Shown one piece after another: positions 13,482-26,806 of a DNA stretch of 64,000 nucleotides. The position numbers were made by a program, and so were the translations under genes. Origin of the DNA: Chrysomallon squamiferum (lineage: Eukaryota > Mollusca > Gastropoda > Neomphalida > Peltospiridae); contig CM022679.1 in the NCBI GenBank assembly GCA_012295275.1, forward strand, positions 3,944,379 to 4,008,378, written 5' to 3'. Position 1 is the first letter of the stretch. Each line of letters begins with the position of its first letter. The notes under the pieces are model-generated. The model worked only from the letters and a program-made list of their open reading frames with translations, searched no databases and was not told where the DNA came from.

Positions 13482-14861
13482 CAGAGCTCTTCTACTGTTT
13501 ATTTTTATATTTTACATTTATTTGACATCTAATTAGCTTTTAATAATTTTATGTTGTGTTGTGCTTGTTTTTTTTTTTTTTTTTTTTGCTGTTGCTTCTA
13601 TAAAAAGTTCTGATCTATATGTCATGACCAGTTAATATTTTCTTTTAAAACAAAAACAAAAAAAAACAACTGTAACAACAACATTTAAATCTATAGTTAC
13701 CCTTTAAAATATTAATTTTAAAATATAATTTGAGACAACAATAAAGTCCCTATTTATTTTATTTTATTTTATTTCTTATAGCTTTTAAAAATCTATTGAA
13801 GTTATTTTGTCAGCTGACATTAATGAGGTTTTAAAATAATTATTACTGAGTTTCTATTTATGGGTTGGAATGTATATATCTATCTGTCTGTCTGTTTAAA
13901 TATATGTTATATGTATTATTATTTTTTAATACTCATCTTTTATTTTTTTTTTTTTTTTTTTTTGGTTAACATTGTCTTTGTTTGCTGACCACATAGCCTT
14001 TTGTGGAATGCAGCTATTTTGATGTAAAAACAAAACTAATGTTATATATAACTACTGAAATTCCATCAACAGTTGATACTAAATTGATATCTTGTTTTTA
14101 CTTATAAATATTTGTTTTTATTTTTTATGAATTGAAATTACAAACTACACTAAAACAAAAAAATACATTACTGATTTGTTTATTCGTGATTTAAAAAACT
14201 GTTACATATATTTGTTTCTATAATTATTATTATTTTTAACAACTCAGAATTATGTAATCTATTCACATTATATCTATATATGTATGTATTTTTGAAGAGG
14301 CAGTTATATATTTAGTTGCAAAACCTCCCACCCATATGCACAAACACACACATGTCTATAATGCAGCTAAATTCGCAGTTCTTAAACATGTATAAGAAAC
14401 TATGATTTTATGACTTGGGTTACCACACTTAAAGCTATACAGTGTTGAATTTGTATTAACTTTTTCAACAATTCTGTTCATTTTGAAACTGACTCCTTTC
14501 TTTAATGCTGTGTAAAACAGGTGACTCACAGTACAGGCATGTCATCAGTCACAGCAGAATTCTGAACAGTACTTTTCATTTCTGACCTGTCTGAGTGTTT
14601 CAAATACTACAATGTAAATGTTTACACTATAGTTTTCCCCCTCTCTCTCTCTCTGTTTGTTTATCTCTGTTGTTTACCCTCCAAACAGTTTATCAAAAGA
14701 AAGCACAGAATATTTCTTTTTGAGATGTTTGCCTTTATTCAGACATTTGTATTTGTGATGATGACCGGTAGTGAAATTCAATACAATACAGTAACATATT
14801 ACCTGGGTATGATACACTTTATGTGTATTCATTTCCACTGTGTGACTCAGTTAAATGATCC

Positions 14862-14893
<32 letters not shown>

Positions 14894-15125
14894 GTTGTCT
14901 TCTATAAACACTGTACCAAGAGACATTTACACAGTGTTTATGTTTACTGGAGCATGCTGTTGCCTTAGGGTGAGCAGCCTGAAGTCTTAGGGCTGGAACC
15001 AGCTGCTATTTCTATTACTAACATTTAACATACTGTAGCATTGCTTTGTTCTGTGATCAATTTGTATTGGTTACTTTGACCTTATATAAGCTTACTTGAG
15101 TACTATATGTGATAGTGGTGGTATG

Positions 15126-15161
<36 letters not shown>

Positions 15162-16007
15162 TTTGAAAAGTTGTTTTCTCAATTGCTAAGAATTAATAAT
15201 AATTAATTGTGCAGTTTTATGAATTTATTTTTGGATGTTAGAGATGTTTTGTTTTTAAAAGTTTTTAATATTTCAAGATTAAAAAAAAGATAACATGCTG
15301 CTGCTACTTGTTTATTAGTCCTTCCCATAGGAAAAAACAAAACAAAAAAAACAACATGTTTTAATACATAGGTTGCTAGAATAGAAAATTTCAACATAAT
15401 TCAGAAATGGGAAATTACTTAAAGGAGATATAAAACTAAATATATATATATATATACACACACACAGTGGTCTGGCAAATTTCACAAGTAGTTCTTACAC
15501 TTTTAAGACTTTGCCAACCCAATGACATGTTTTGTTTGTCTGACTTAACTCTTGAAACAACAATGTCAGAATGACTATAACAGATATCAGCCAGCCTTTG
15601 CTGATTATATCGATTGAACCAGTGTAGAGTGTTTATTTTTCAAACTGATTGCACTGTTTCTTGTGATGTTTGAAACCGGTGGAGCCTTAATGTAAATATA
15701 TCATGACATAGCACCCTTGATAAGATCCCAGAGAATTAAATGAAAAAAGATGATGTGGGGAGAAAAAATGAGATTGAGATATATAGAGGAAAAAAAAGTA
15801 GAGGATAGAAAAAAAGAACTGGAAAATAAAATAATAAAACAGGAAAAAAAAAAAAAAAAAAAAAAAATAATAAAAAAAAAAAAAAAAAAAAAAAAATAAA
15901 TGTAGAAAGAAAATATTTATCTTAATACAATAATTTTGATCTAAAAAGTTAATTAAAATAAGTATTAAAATGTAATTTACAGTATATGCTTTTTTCTTCT
16001 TTTTTTT

Positions 16008-16086
<79 letters not shown>

Positions 16087-17449
16087 TTATCATTGTTGTG
16101 GTCTTCAAAGCTTAAATGATTCCATGATGGATAGGAACATATAAACTGATCACATCCTTTGACCACTAAAAGCTGTTCAGATAAATTTGTTTCAAGCAGT
16201 GATTTAAGGAACTGCTATGCTAGTCTCTTGTTGTTGAATCTGTAAATAGCTGTAATTGGATAATCTGTTATTGACTGAGACAGTTGGCTGTAATGCAGAG
16301 TGACTTTATTGATATAATTATGGATTACTGCAGATTGCATAGGACAGGTCAGTTGTGTCAAAAAAAATGATCGATGGAGCATGACTTGGTGTCAGAACTT
16401 CCGTTTGTCAATTCAACTATTGCTACATGTTTTTTCCCCCTAATTTGTTTAACATGTCAGTCATTATCTAGAAATGATATGACATTCTTATTGATTTTTT
16501 TTCACCTCTTCCCCTTTTATTTTCTTGATTTATTAAAATATTTTTTTTTACTTCTGAAATCTGTGAATTCATTTCAGGTGCATGATAATAGTGCAACCTA
16601 ACATTAACAATGAAAAAAAAATAATTGCACCTTGTCTTTCTGATTCTGCAACTATTTATTAAAATCAGTTTAGACTAATAATTCTAGTTAAAATTACAAA
16701 ACCAATCATTCTGTTAACACCATGTACAAGATAATACCCATTTTTGTGACGTTTATTATTTATTTATAGCTAGCAATATTTTTGTTATTAAAATTAATTT
16801 GATAATAAAAGTGACACTAGAATCCCATTTTTGACATTTTTATATTTTTCTCTTCATTAGAGGTGGCGGTGTTAGTACTAGTAGTAATGATAATGATACT
16901 TATAAAGAAGGACATAATATTTATTAATTAAAAGCTTTTAAAATTAACTGTATATTACTATTTTAAATTAAAACAGTTAATAGATCTAAGTGACCCAGTT
17001 CTGAGGATGTGACCCATTTTACAATGGCCAGTTTTTATATATATATATATATTTTTTTCACACAGTTAGATACCCTTATCTTGTTAAATATTTACAAGAA
17101 ATATGAGTACCATGAATAGTGTTGTTTCAGTTGAAAGCACATTTTAAGTAATAATGGAGTTGATTTTCAAAATTGTTATGGAGCTGATTATACATCCATG
17201 GCAAAGTGTTGGTCTCATTGTGCTGTTTTTCCTTCTATTCAGTGTCCCACTGCTTATCAAAGATAGTGTTACATGCTTTATTGTAAAGGAAAGGTTTATG
17301 TAAAAGAATCCTTGCAGATATTTTATGGAAGAACCCACAGAACAACACCTGTGTATTTTTATTTCTTAAGCCATTATTTTAAATATATTTTTTTAGTAAA
17401 AATTTATATTGTTATCTTAGAAACAAATAGTTTCATTAATTGTTTTTGT

Positions 17450-17493
<44 letters not shown>

Positions 17494-17494
17494 G

Positions 17495-17550
<56 letters not shown>

Positions 17551-18158
17551 CAGTATGTTAGAGAAATCAAGTCTATAAATGCCCCATACAGAACCATATG
17601 GTTTATATACTATTAATGACTTCTTGTAACTCTTTATTATAAGCAAAGATTTGTCTTGACAGTTAAGTAATAAACAATCCCTGGAAGACTGCATATATAA
17701 ACAAGCTGTATCAAATATTTATTTAAACCACTTCAGGTGCACTTTAACACTACTCCGTGTACATTATTCAAATTGTATTTGATAATCCCGTGAATAGTTT
17801 ATGAGCTATTTCTGATGATTACTGAACTAAGGATTCTTTTACAGCCCTTTATCAGTGATAGTTAAACACATTCCACAGCCTCTGATATCAGTAAGTGTTC
17901 TGTCCCTGGATACAAACCAGCTGCCCAGTTTTAGTATGGATACCACTACTTCTTTAACTGTTTAATAAAACATTTAAAAAAAAAAGAAGAAAAAATAGAG
18001 AAAGAAAATGATGATATTATTTTTTTTATAACGTTATTATTTTAAACATTGTTAATACTTTAATTATTACTGTTTTGTTGTTATTATTTTTAATTTTAAT
18101 TTTTTAATTTTATTGTTTTTAATGCTGTTTCTGTATGTGACATTCTTTCTTTTGATAT

Positions 18159-18189
<31 letters not shown>

Positions 18190-19536
18190 TTTCGTATTAA
18201 TATTATTGATACTAAAAACACAAACGACCTAAAAGTAAAATGAAATTAAATGATTTACTGTCTTTAAGCTTGAACTGTTCATGTTAAATGATTTTAGAAT
18301 TATGCTTTTTCCACCAATCTGGCTGATCGAATGTGCTAGGAAACTCACAAAAAAATAACTCTTAATGTAAATGCAAGTTTGACTTGATGCCTTTTCACCT
18401 AAGTGCATTTTACTGTTTTTATAGACTGAACTTTAAAATCAATGCCTCCCAATGAATGAATGAATGAATGAATAAATAAATACATACATACTTACACACA
18501 TATATACACATACAAACATACACATACATACATATACATACATATATATAATATATATATTTATTATATTATATAAATGGAAAATAGAATCAAATATCTA
18601 TTTTTTATACATCATAGTAAAGTTATAGTATTAATTCTTGCCTGTCCTTCAACACAATAATATAATGAAATGGGGAAGCAAAAGAAACAACTCCAAAAGC
18701 AACAAGTATTATAACTGCAAACACATTTGCATGTGTGTCTGTGTTAAATATTAATAATACAGCTTTTAGTGGTTAATTAATATTTTAACTTTAATTTTAT
18801 AACCATTTTAAATATGTTGTAACTTACACTGTCACTTAAATGGATGATTCATATTTGATATAGTTTTGTATAGACTATATATGTATATATATACACATGT
18901 GACATAGACAAACACACACACATGAATTGATAATGAAGTTTAAAATGGATAATAGTGATTTTCATACTTAAGTGGTATCATTTCATCATAAAAGATCTGT
19001 TTACTTTTAATGATATGCTTAGCTTTTTAAAGTAAATGAATATTGTCCTAATTAGTGGTTTTATCATATGTCTAGGACACAAACCTAAAAGATTTAATTA
19101 CTATTCAAAAGACTATTGTATGAATGCAATCATATGCATTACTTTTATGAATACTAAAATTGAGATACTTATTCATTTAAATAATTCAAGCATGTTTGTC
19201 ATGGATGGTTCTCTGTCTAGGTAAACAGACCATAATAAGTTTTTAGATTTACAGTACATATCCTCTGTACAGATTTTAATTATATTAAATTTAATGGTTC
19301 AGTTGTATCTCTTAAAAGTTTTTTGTCAGCAACAAAGGACCTTTGTGTTGTCTGCAGAACACTTTTAAACAGATAATTCCAGGGAGATGGAATGCTTATT
19401 GTTCTGTTTTTGTGATACGTTATTATCAGAGAACAATTGGGAAACATTATCAGAGCACTTTGGGTCTGGTTTTTATCAGAATTTTCTATACAGCACAAGT
19501 CTGGAAGAAGAATGGTTATCAGAAACTGATAGGGCA

Positions 19537-19574
<38 letters not shown>

Positions 19575-22126
19575 AAGTGTAACATATTGTTAATTATACT
19601 GAGAATGATACACTCACACACACACCCACACCCACCCACACATACACACACACACATACATAAATAATTATAATTTATGAATGTTTTTTAGTTTCCACAA
19701 TAAAATTAAAATTTAACAGATTTTTTTGTGGAAGGAACTGCATCTAGTAAACTATCTCAAAGCATCTATATCAGAGATATGGCAGAGTACAGAAGTGACA
19801 CTACAAACAACTGCTTAGAAAGAATATGTTTTTGATAATATGTAATATTTAAAATGATCATGTATGTAACGCTAAAAGACAATAAATTCAATTTATTGCT
19901 TGTTTTATATAAATTTATTAGAAGTAATTACACTTTGAAGTGTAACAAGTATTTAATATTATTTATAATTGTATACTGATGTTACCTTATCATCCATAAT
20001 GTTATTTACACATCTGTCTCATGATTTATAAAGCTATAAATTTATGAAATAAAGTGAAATAAGAGTTTTATCATGGTAGTTAATAATCTTCATTTCTGTA
20101 CACACCCCCTATCATATATTTCAGTAAGTACATGAATTTGATTTTAGTCATGAACAAGATTTTTCTTTATTTACCGTGGCTCATATCAGATATTTTGTAA
20201 TTTGTAAATAACAAATAATTAAAAATAATAAGGATCTTATTAGGCATTTTTGTAATGATGTATATATTGTAAATAAAAAAAAAAAAAAAAAAAATGAAAA
20301 TAAAACAAAATAAAAAACTCCTCAAAAAACAACAACCAACACAAAAAATAAATAAAAATAATCCTGTAATATTTAAATGCATTATTAAATGTAATTGCTG
20401 TCTATGCTACATTTATAATAATAAGAAAAAGAAATTTAAAATTATTTGTAAAACAACATCAGCTAGACATTACAATAATTAATTATTAATGAGGAATATG
20501 TTTATATTAACCAGTATTACAGAGTAATGGCAAAATGTTAACCAACTTGTAAATGCTTTGGTAATTCTTCCTAAAGGCATAATTACATTATGAATGCTTT
20601 CAAGTTTTCCTAATAATACAGTTTAACACAGAAATAATATATTCCTATGGATTAATGAAGATTGATGGTTTCTTTAAGGTGTCATCAGGAAAATATATCT
20701 ATCTTAGAACTTAAACTGTCTGCAGTTTTTTCATTTTTCTTTTTTATTTTGATATTTATGAATATATAAAATAATGTGATAATAATAAAAACTTCTGTCT
20801 GCTTTCATCTTCTAAGCTATACATTGTATGTAATTAGACAAGTTCTTTTGTTGTATTAAAAAACAACAAGCAATTCCCAAAAAAAAAAAAAAAAAACCCA
20901 GAAGTATATAAAATGTATTCAGGCTACATTTAAAGCTTTGAAACTAAATAGTGATAAGAAAATTCACTAATATTAAATGGACCTGTTTTTGAACTCTGTA
21001 CACTCTAATACATAAATCCATTTACAGTATTTCACAAAAACACAATTAGAACAGATAACAACCAGTAAATATCCTTTAATGTTTTTGAATGCTGTTTATA
21101 TGCTACTTTATGTATAGCAGTTTATTTCACTCACCTAAATTGTTTTACTGTCGAAATTAGTTCTGTTCTGTAAAAGGTTGGTCTCTTTTCATTCCATTTT
21201 TATTATTATTTTAGATGTGTTTTAGTTTAAATTATTTCCTTCTTCTTTTCTTCTCTAGTGTTTCAGTACCCTCCACAACAGATCCTGGAACACCCGTCTT
21301 CTGGCAGCCCCCAGCCCGAGGGTGGGATAAAACGACTGACATGCGAGGCTACGGCGATCCCCAGCCCGCGCTACAGCTGGCTGAAGGACGGGGAGTTCCT
21401 GCGACAGAACATGACGCAGACTGTGTACGAGATCGAGAACCTCAGACGGACAGACGCTGGAGAGTACAGGTGTCTCGCATCAAACTCACTTGGAGGAATG
21501 CTCACACGACCAGCTATTGTCCAGGTTGCTTGTAAGTAAAAAATGGAAAAATAACTCAACCCTCCCTACAAAAAAAACAACAATATCAGTATTCTTCAGA
21601 AGTGAAAAAAACAATAATATCAGTCTATACATGGTTTTTATAAATAAATAAATAAATAAGAGAGTAATAATGGTAATTGATAGAGTTTGGATAAAGACAA
21701 ATTGAAATGATTTCTTACTGAATTCCAGTTCACAAGTAAATTAAATAAATATGTCATGATTGTGTTATTTTTTCAGACATGGAGCCATTTGAGGTGGGTG
21801 ATCCAATAAACATATCAGTGGACGAAGGAGAAGCAATTGTTATAAAACTGCCAAAGATTGCAAGCGTTCCCGACCCTGATGTAGACTGGATTGTGAAGAA
21901 AAGAGACAGCAGAATGACAACCCTAGCTCCAGAGGACCAGTACCACAGCATCACCCTGTCAAACGATCTCGTTATCCTCGAGTCCAATCTTGCCAACTCT
22001 GGCTGGGAATACCATGCTCGAGCAGTCAATGTAAACTCTAACAGTCAGAATTCCTCTCGTTCTTATCGACTTATTGTTTCAGGTAACAGATATGTCATAT
22101 TTGCATTAGTATGTGTGAATTCATAG

Positions 22127-22167
<41 letters not shown>

Positions 22168-25100
22168 TGAGAGACAAAAACAAAAAAAACTAAAATTAAA
22201 ACAAATTAGACAGCATCTTTGAAATTTCTCACCTCCACTTAATAATGATTTTGAATTCTACTCACATTCTACTGTTCTTATTCAGGTTCCAAACAAATTT
22301 AAATCACATGTTTCCAATTACATATCTCAGACATTGTTTCTAGAACTCATCTATTTTTATTTCAGATGTAGATAGTTCTACTATTTATACAAACTATAAG
22401 TCATTACATATTAAACATTTAAAAAACTGTCTGTAAATACAAAATTTAGACTGTTGTGTTTTCAGATAAAAACGACTCCACTTCAGTCAAAGCACCAACA
22501 GTGGTTGTTGCCCCTGTTTCCACTTCTGCCGATGTTGGTGACAACAGAGTAGAATTGGAATGCATCATCAATGCAAGGTATTTTTATTTTTTCATTTGTT
22601 TATTTCAGTAGTATTTGAAATTATGGTACTGTGAGTATAGTTAAATGATTATGAAAATATGTGGAATAGAAATGTCCGTTTCTTTAGAGAATGCATTAAG
22701 AGATTGTAGTATTAGAATTGATAGATGTATTACGTTCAATTACAAACCATTTATTATGGCTACATAATAATTACTTTGGTTGAAGTTGGAGCAAATATTT
22801 AAATGTTAAATCAAATATTTATTTATTTATAATGATCAATATAAGCAATACAAGAAAATGATAAGAACACCAAATTTTACTAATTATAAAATAATTTGTT
22901 AATTGAAAGCATTTTCTAATATATTTTTTAAATTATTTTTTAAATTATGTTTTTAAAATACAATAATTTTCACAAAATATCAATTGAATAAAAATGTTTG
23001 AATAATGTTTAAAAAAAAAAAAATTATATTAATATTAAAAAAAAAGTCAAAATGATGATGTTAGAAAACCTAAAAATACAACACTAATTAATGTTTTAAA
23101 TAATTGTTATTTTTTTATTTTTTTTATTTTCCAGACCTATTAACAGACTGATAATGAACTGGTACAGAGTCCATCCTAATGGAAACGAAGAACGGATAGA
23201 TCCAAGTGGACACTATTTTTTTTCTGCATTCCGTCGCATCTTGACAATAAAAAAGCCTGTGCTGACGGACAAGGGCATGTACAAGTGTGAAGGTCTTCTC
23301 AACCAGGGAACCTCAGCCCGAGCTGTGGCAAATGCATCCTTAACTGTCAGAGGTTTGCACAGTTCAAGTGTTTCTACATCAGCTTTTAGTTCACTAAATA
23401 CACCTGAGTCTTGGTTAAATTCCATCATCCTCATCTCATTCACTTAATTACTTGCTCACCCATCCTTTCACTGACTATCTCTTTTAGTTTTACAATCATT
23501 TTTCTAACACTTCTTTTCATGCATGCATTTGTTGTTTTTCTTTTGTGTTTTTCCCCTGCTGATCCAGTCAATGCTCATTGCCCTTAGTTTTATACTTTTT
23601 TTGTGTGTTTTCCAGACAGTCCAAACATCACACCTCAGTTGCCTGCGACAGTTGAAAAGTCTTTCAGTGAAAATGTTGACATGGTTTGCACTGCTATAGG
23701 AATTCCTGCCCCAGTCATCAAGTGGTATTACAATGGTCGCTTGGTGAGCTCTCTGCAAAGAAGCAGGTAAGTTTCTTGACCTTTTAAGCTACCATATCAG
23801 TTACACAGTCACTATTTTGTACTCGAAATAGAGCAGAGTTAACGTTAAAGATTTATCATTATCTAATTAATGTTATAAAGAAATATTCTGACTTGGTCAG
23901 TTCTCTTCAGAGACAGACTTAATATAAACATTTCACTCAGTTGAGTTGTATATCATCTGAAAGACAAACGCTAATATTTTCAATTGATGGAATGTAATTT
24001 CTAAGATAAAAATTACGAATACCTTCATTTATACTGCTATAAATAAGTAACCTAAATAAATTGTGTAATGTGTTTTCATTAACATATTTAAATATTGGAT
24101 TAGGTTGTGGATAAAATAAATTACTTTTTATAATTTTTTAAAATGTGGCTATAAACTTGAGATTAAATTTGTTTCGCTACTTGCAGAACTGTTGAGTTTT
24201 CCAATGGGACTCTGCACATAGAAAGAGTGGAGATGTCAGACATGGGACTCTATCAGTGCATTGCTCAGAATCCTGCTGGTGAAGCATCTTCTGTATCCTG
24301 GCTCAAAGTTAATAGTGAGTGAACTCTTTATAATAGATAACACTTTTAATATGTTAAATATTCTGTATCCTTGCTCAAAGTCAACTGTAATAGATAACAC
24401 TTTTAATATTTATCAACTGTTAGTATTTATTATCAGTGAGAAAAACATTTGTTAATTTGGATAACTGTTATATGTTCAAAAGTCTGTATCTTTATTTAAA
24501 CTTAATATGAGTAAATTCTTTTTAATAGATAACTCTTGTTAGTATAAATAAACAGAAGAAAAGAAAAGAATACTTCTCTGTTTAAAAGACTTACTTAAAT
24601 ATATTAACATAATATTGCTGCTTCTAATTTTCACTCCACAAATTTTAAAGCTTTATATTTTTTTGGACAGTTTCCTTTTTGTGTGTGTATGGGGGAATGA
24701 CGATTTAATTAAATAAAAAAACCCATTAGTCAAATGTTTGTGTGTACAGAATTGAAAAGTGTTACATCACTATACCATGAGTTACCCATTAACAGCAACA
24801 GATCTTTTACAGGCACATTTGTAAATGCTAGTACTAGTTGATACAGTTGCAGTGTGGTACTGGCTAGAACAGGAAAAACTCAAATCATTAAAACAGATTT
24901 TGTTTCAGACTGTATATTTTATGGAGGATTTAAATATGCTTTGAAATAAAGATAGGACAAAAATATTTAGATGTTACAATAACTAATGTTATTTTAATTA
25001 TTTCTGTTTTTTTTTTCTTTCATTAGGTTCACCACCAAAGTTTACATCAAAACCGAAGAATTTAACAATTGTAGAAAAAAAGGATGCCAAATTTTTGTGC

Positions 25101-26775
25101 CATGCTACAGGTGCACCAACTCCTGTAGTTACCTGGAGTAGAGGTAACCATTCTTTTAGTTTTTATTTACCATCATTATAGAGCAGTATCAGGTTACAGA
25201 TAGAAAACAAGACTGAAAGGGTTCAATGTTTATTGTTGTATTAAATGGACTGAACTTCATGGACACCAAATCCACACTTTGTTGAAAAAAAAAACAAAAA
25301 AAAAATCCCCAGACAAAATTCACTCTCTCATTTAACACATCACAATATTATTTATACATGCAACCAACCATTAGTCAAAAATAACTCCACCAAAATGTCC
25401 ATTTGTCGATACATAATTAAATACACGTAATTCTGTATATTAAAACTTCATTGACAATGAATGGTTTAAACCACAATTCATACCTGAGGTGTTCTGCTGT
25501 ATACTTTGGTATAATATTATTTGTCAATTAATTTATGTACAGTGATTGATGGCAGAGAGGAAACTATTGTCAGTGATGGACGCTACCAGATACTGAATGA
25601 TGGACTCCTCATAGTGTCGACAGTAAAACAGGATTCAGCTCTGTACAGATGTAACGCATCAAATGTGAGGGGACATGTAGTAGCAGAAGCCTTGTTACAA
25701 GTTATAGGTAATAGTTATATACACACACACACACACACAAACAAATATTTCTTTCTTGAAATCTCTTAATGTACACTGTTAAATATCAGTTTACATGGAA
25801 AATGCACTGAATTTTAAAAATCTTTTTAGAGGAATTTTGTGGGTTTATTTTTGTATTAGAGTAGTGTTCACTAAAAATTTTAAGTTTTAATGACAAATTA
25901 TTTAATTGTTTTTTAAAATGTTTTTTTTTTTTACTTTTTTAAACAAATTAAAAAGAATGAATTAGAAATGAATTAAGAATGCTAATCTAATTTAAGTGGT
26001 TTAAGGACAATTTATGATAAGAAAATATCTAAGAATCATGGATATTAATTTCACTTTAATAATATAATAATCTATTAAGTTATCATTCAGTGTTGTATTT
26101 TAGTCTTTTAAGTGTAACCATTTATCATCATACCAGATGTTCTCTTTCACTCTTTGCCCCTATGAATAAATAAATATTTTCCTAACATTTAAAAATACAA
26201 AAGATTATAAAATCAAAAAATTAAAAACTAGGAAAAAAACAACAAAAAAATTAAAGAAAAAATAAAACATTTCTTCACAGTGATGACAAAAATAATTCGA
26301 CCGCCACAGAACCGCACGGCTATTCTGAGCACGCAGGCTGTTCTGGAATGTGGAGTGAGCCACGACGAAAACATCCAACCCGAGTGGCAGTGGTTCTTCT
26401 ACAAGAAACCAAACTACAACGAGGAGCAGATAGTCAGCGGGAGTAGGCGGGTCATCACGCCCCAGGGGAGCCTCCGCATCAGCGGGGTGGCAGGGCAGGA
26501 CATAGGTCGCTACAAGTGTGTCGTCATATCGGCCGGTGGAAATGACAGTCGCGTGGCTACGCTGATGGTTATTGGTGAGAACTTTGTTATTTATTATGTT
26601 TTCTACTATATTTTTAAAATAAATGTTTTGTCTGTTTCTGGGTGTTTTTGGGTTTTTTGTTTTTTTATCATTCTGTTTCTTCCTCTTATTTTCTTTTTCT
26701 GTTCACCCTTTTTTTTATCTCTGTGCAAATTTACAAATTATTGGTAGAACATTTGTTTATTGAAGAATTGTTATC

Positions 26776-26806
<31 letters not shown>

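Larger units (their letters stand above)
6205..21258 (+). other. sdk: sdk intron 1, about 15 kb
   Basis: Bounded by GTGAGA and TTCTCTAG. It holds many simple repeats, listed separately, and AT-rich unique DNA. Complex patches occur at about 8470-8830 and 14500-14620. A plus-strand frame at about 11885-12095, preceded by a CTACAG acceptor-like site, encodes a hydrophobic segment, but it matches nothing I recognise and lacks a convincing donor. No further sdk exon is needed, because exons 1 and 2 join in phase. Confidence 0.8.

Noticed and set aside
17273-17694. Plus VCVCVC and minus HTHTHT frames
   Set aside because: Products of the (GT)n repeat.
21215-21559. Alternative frames over sdk exon 2 on both strands
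   Set aside because: Shadows; only the 21258 register joins exons 1 and 3 in phase and gives an Ig domain.
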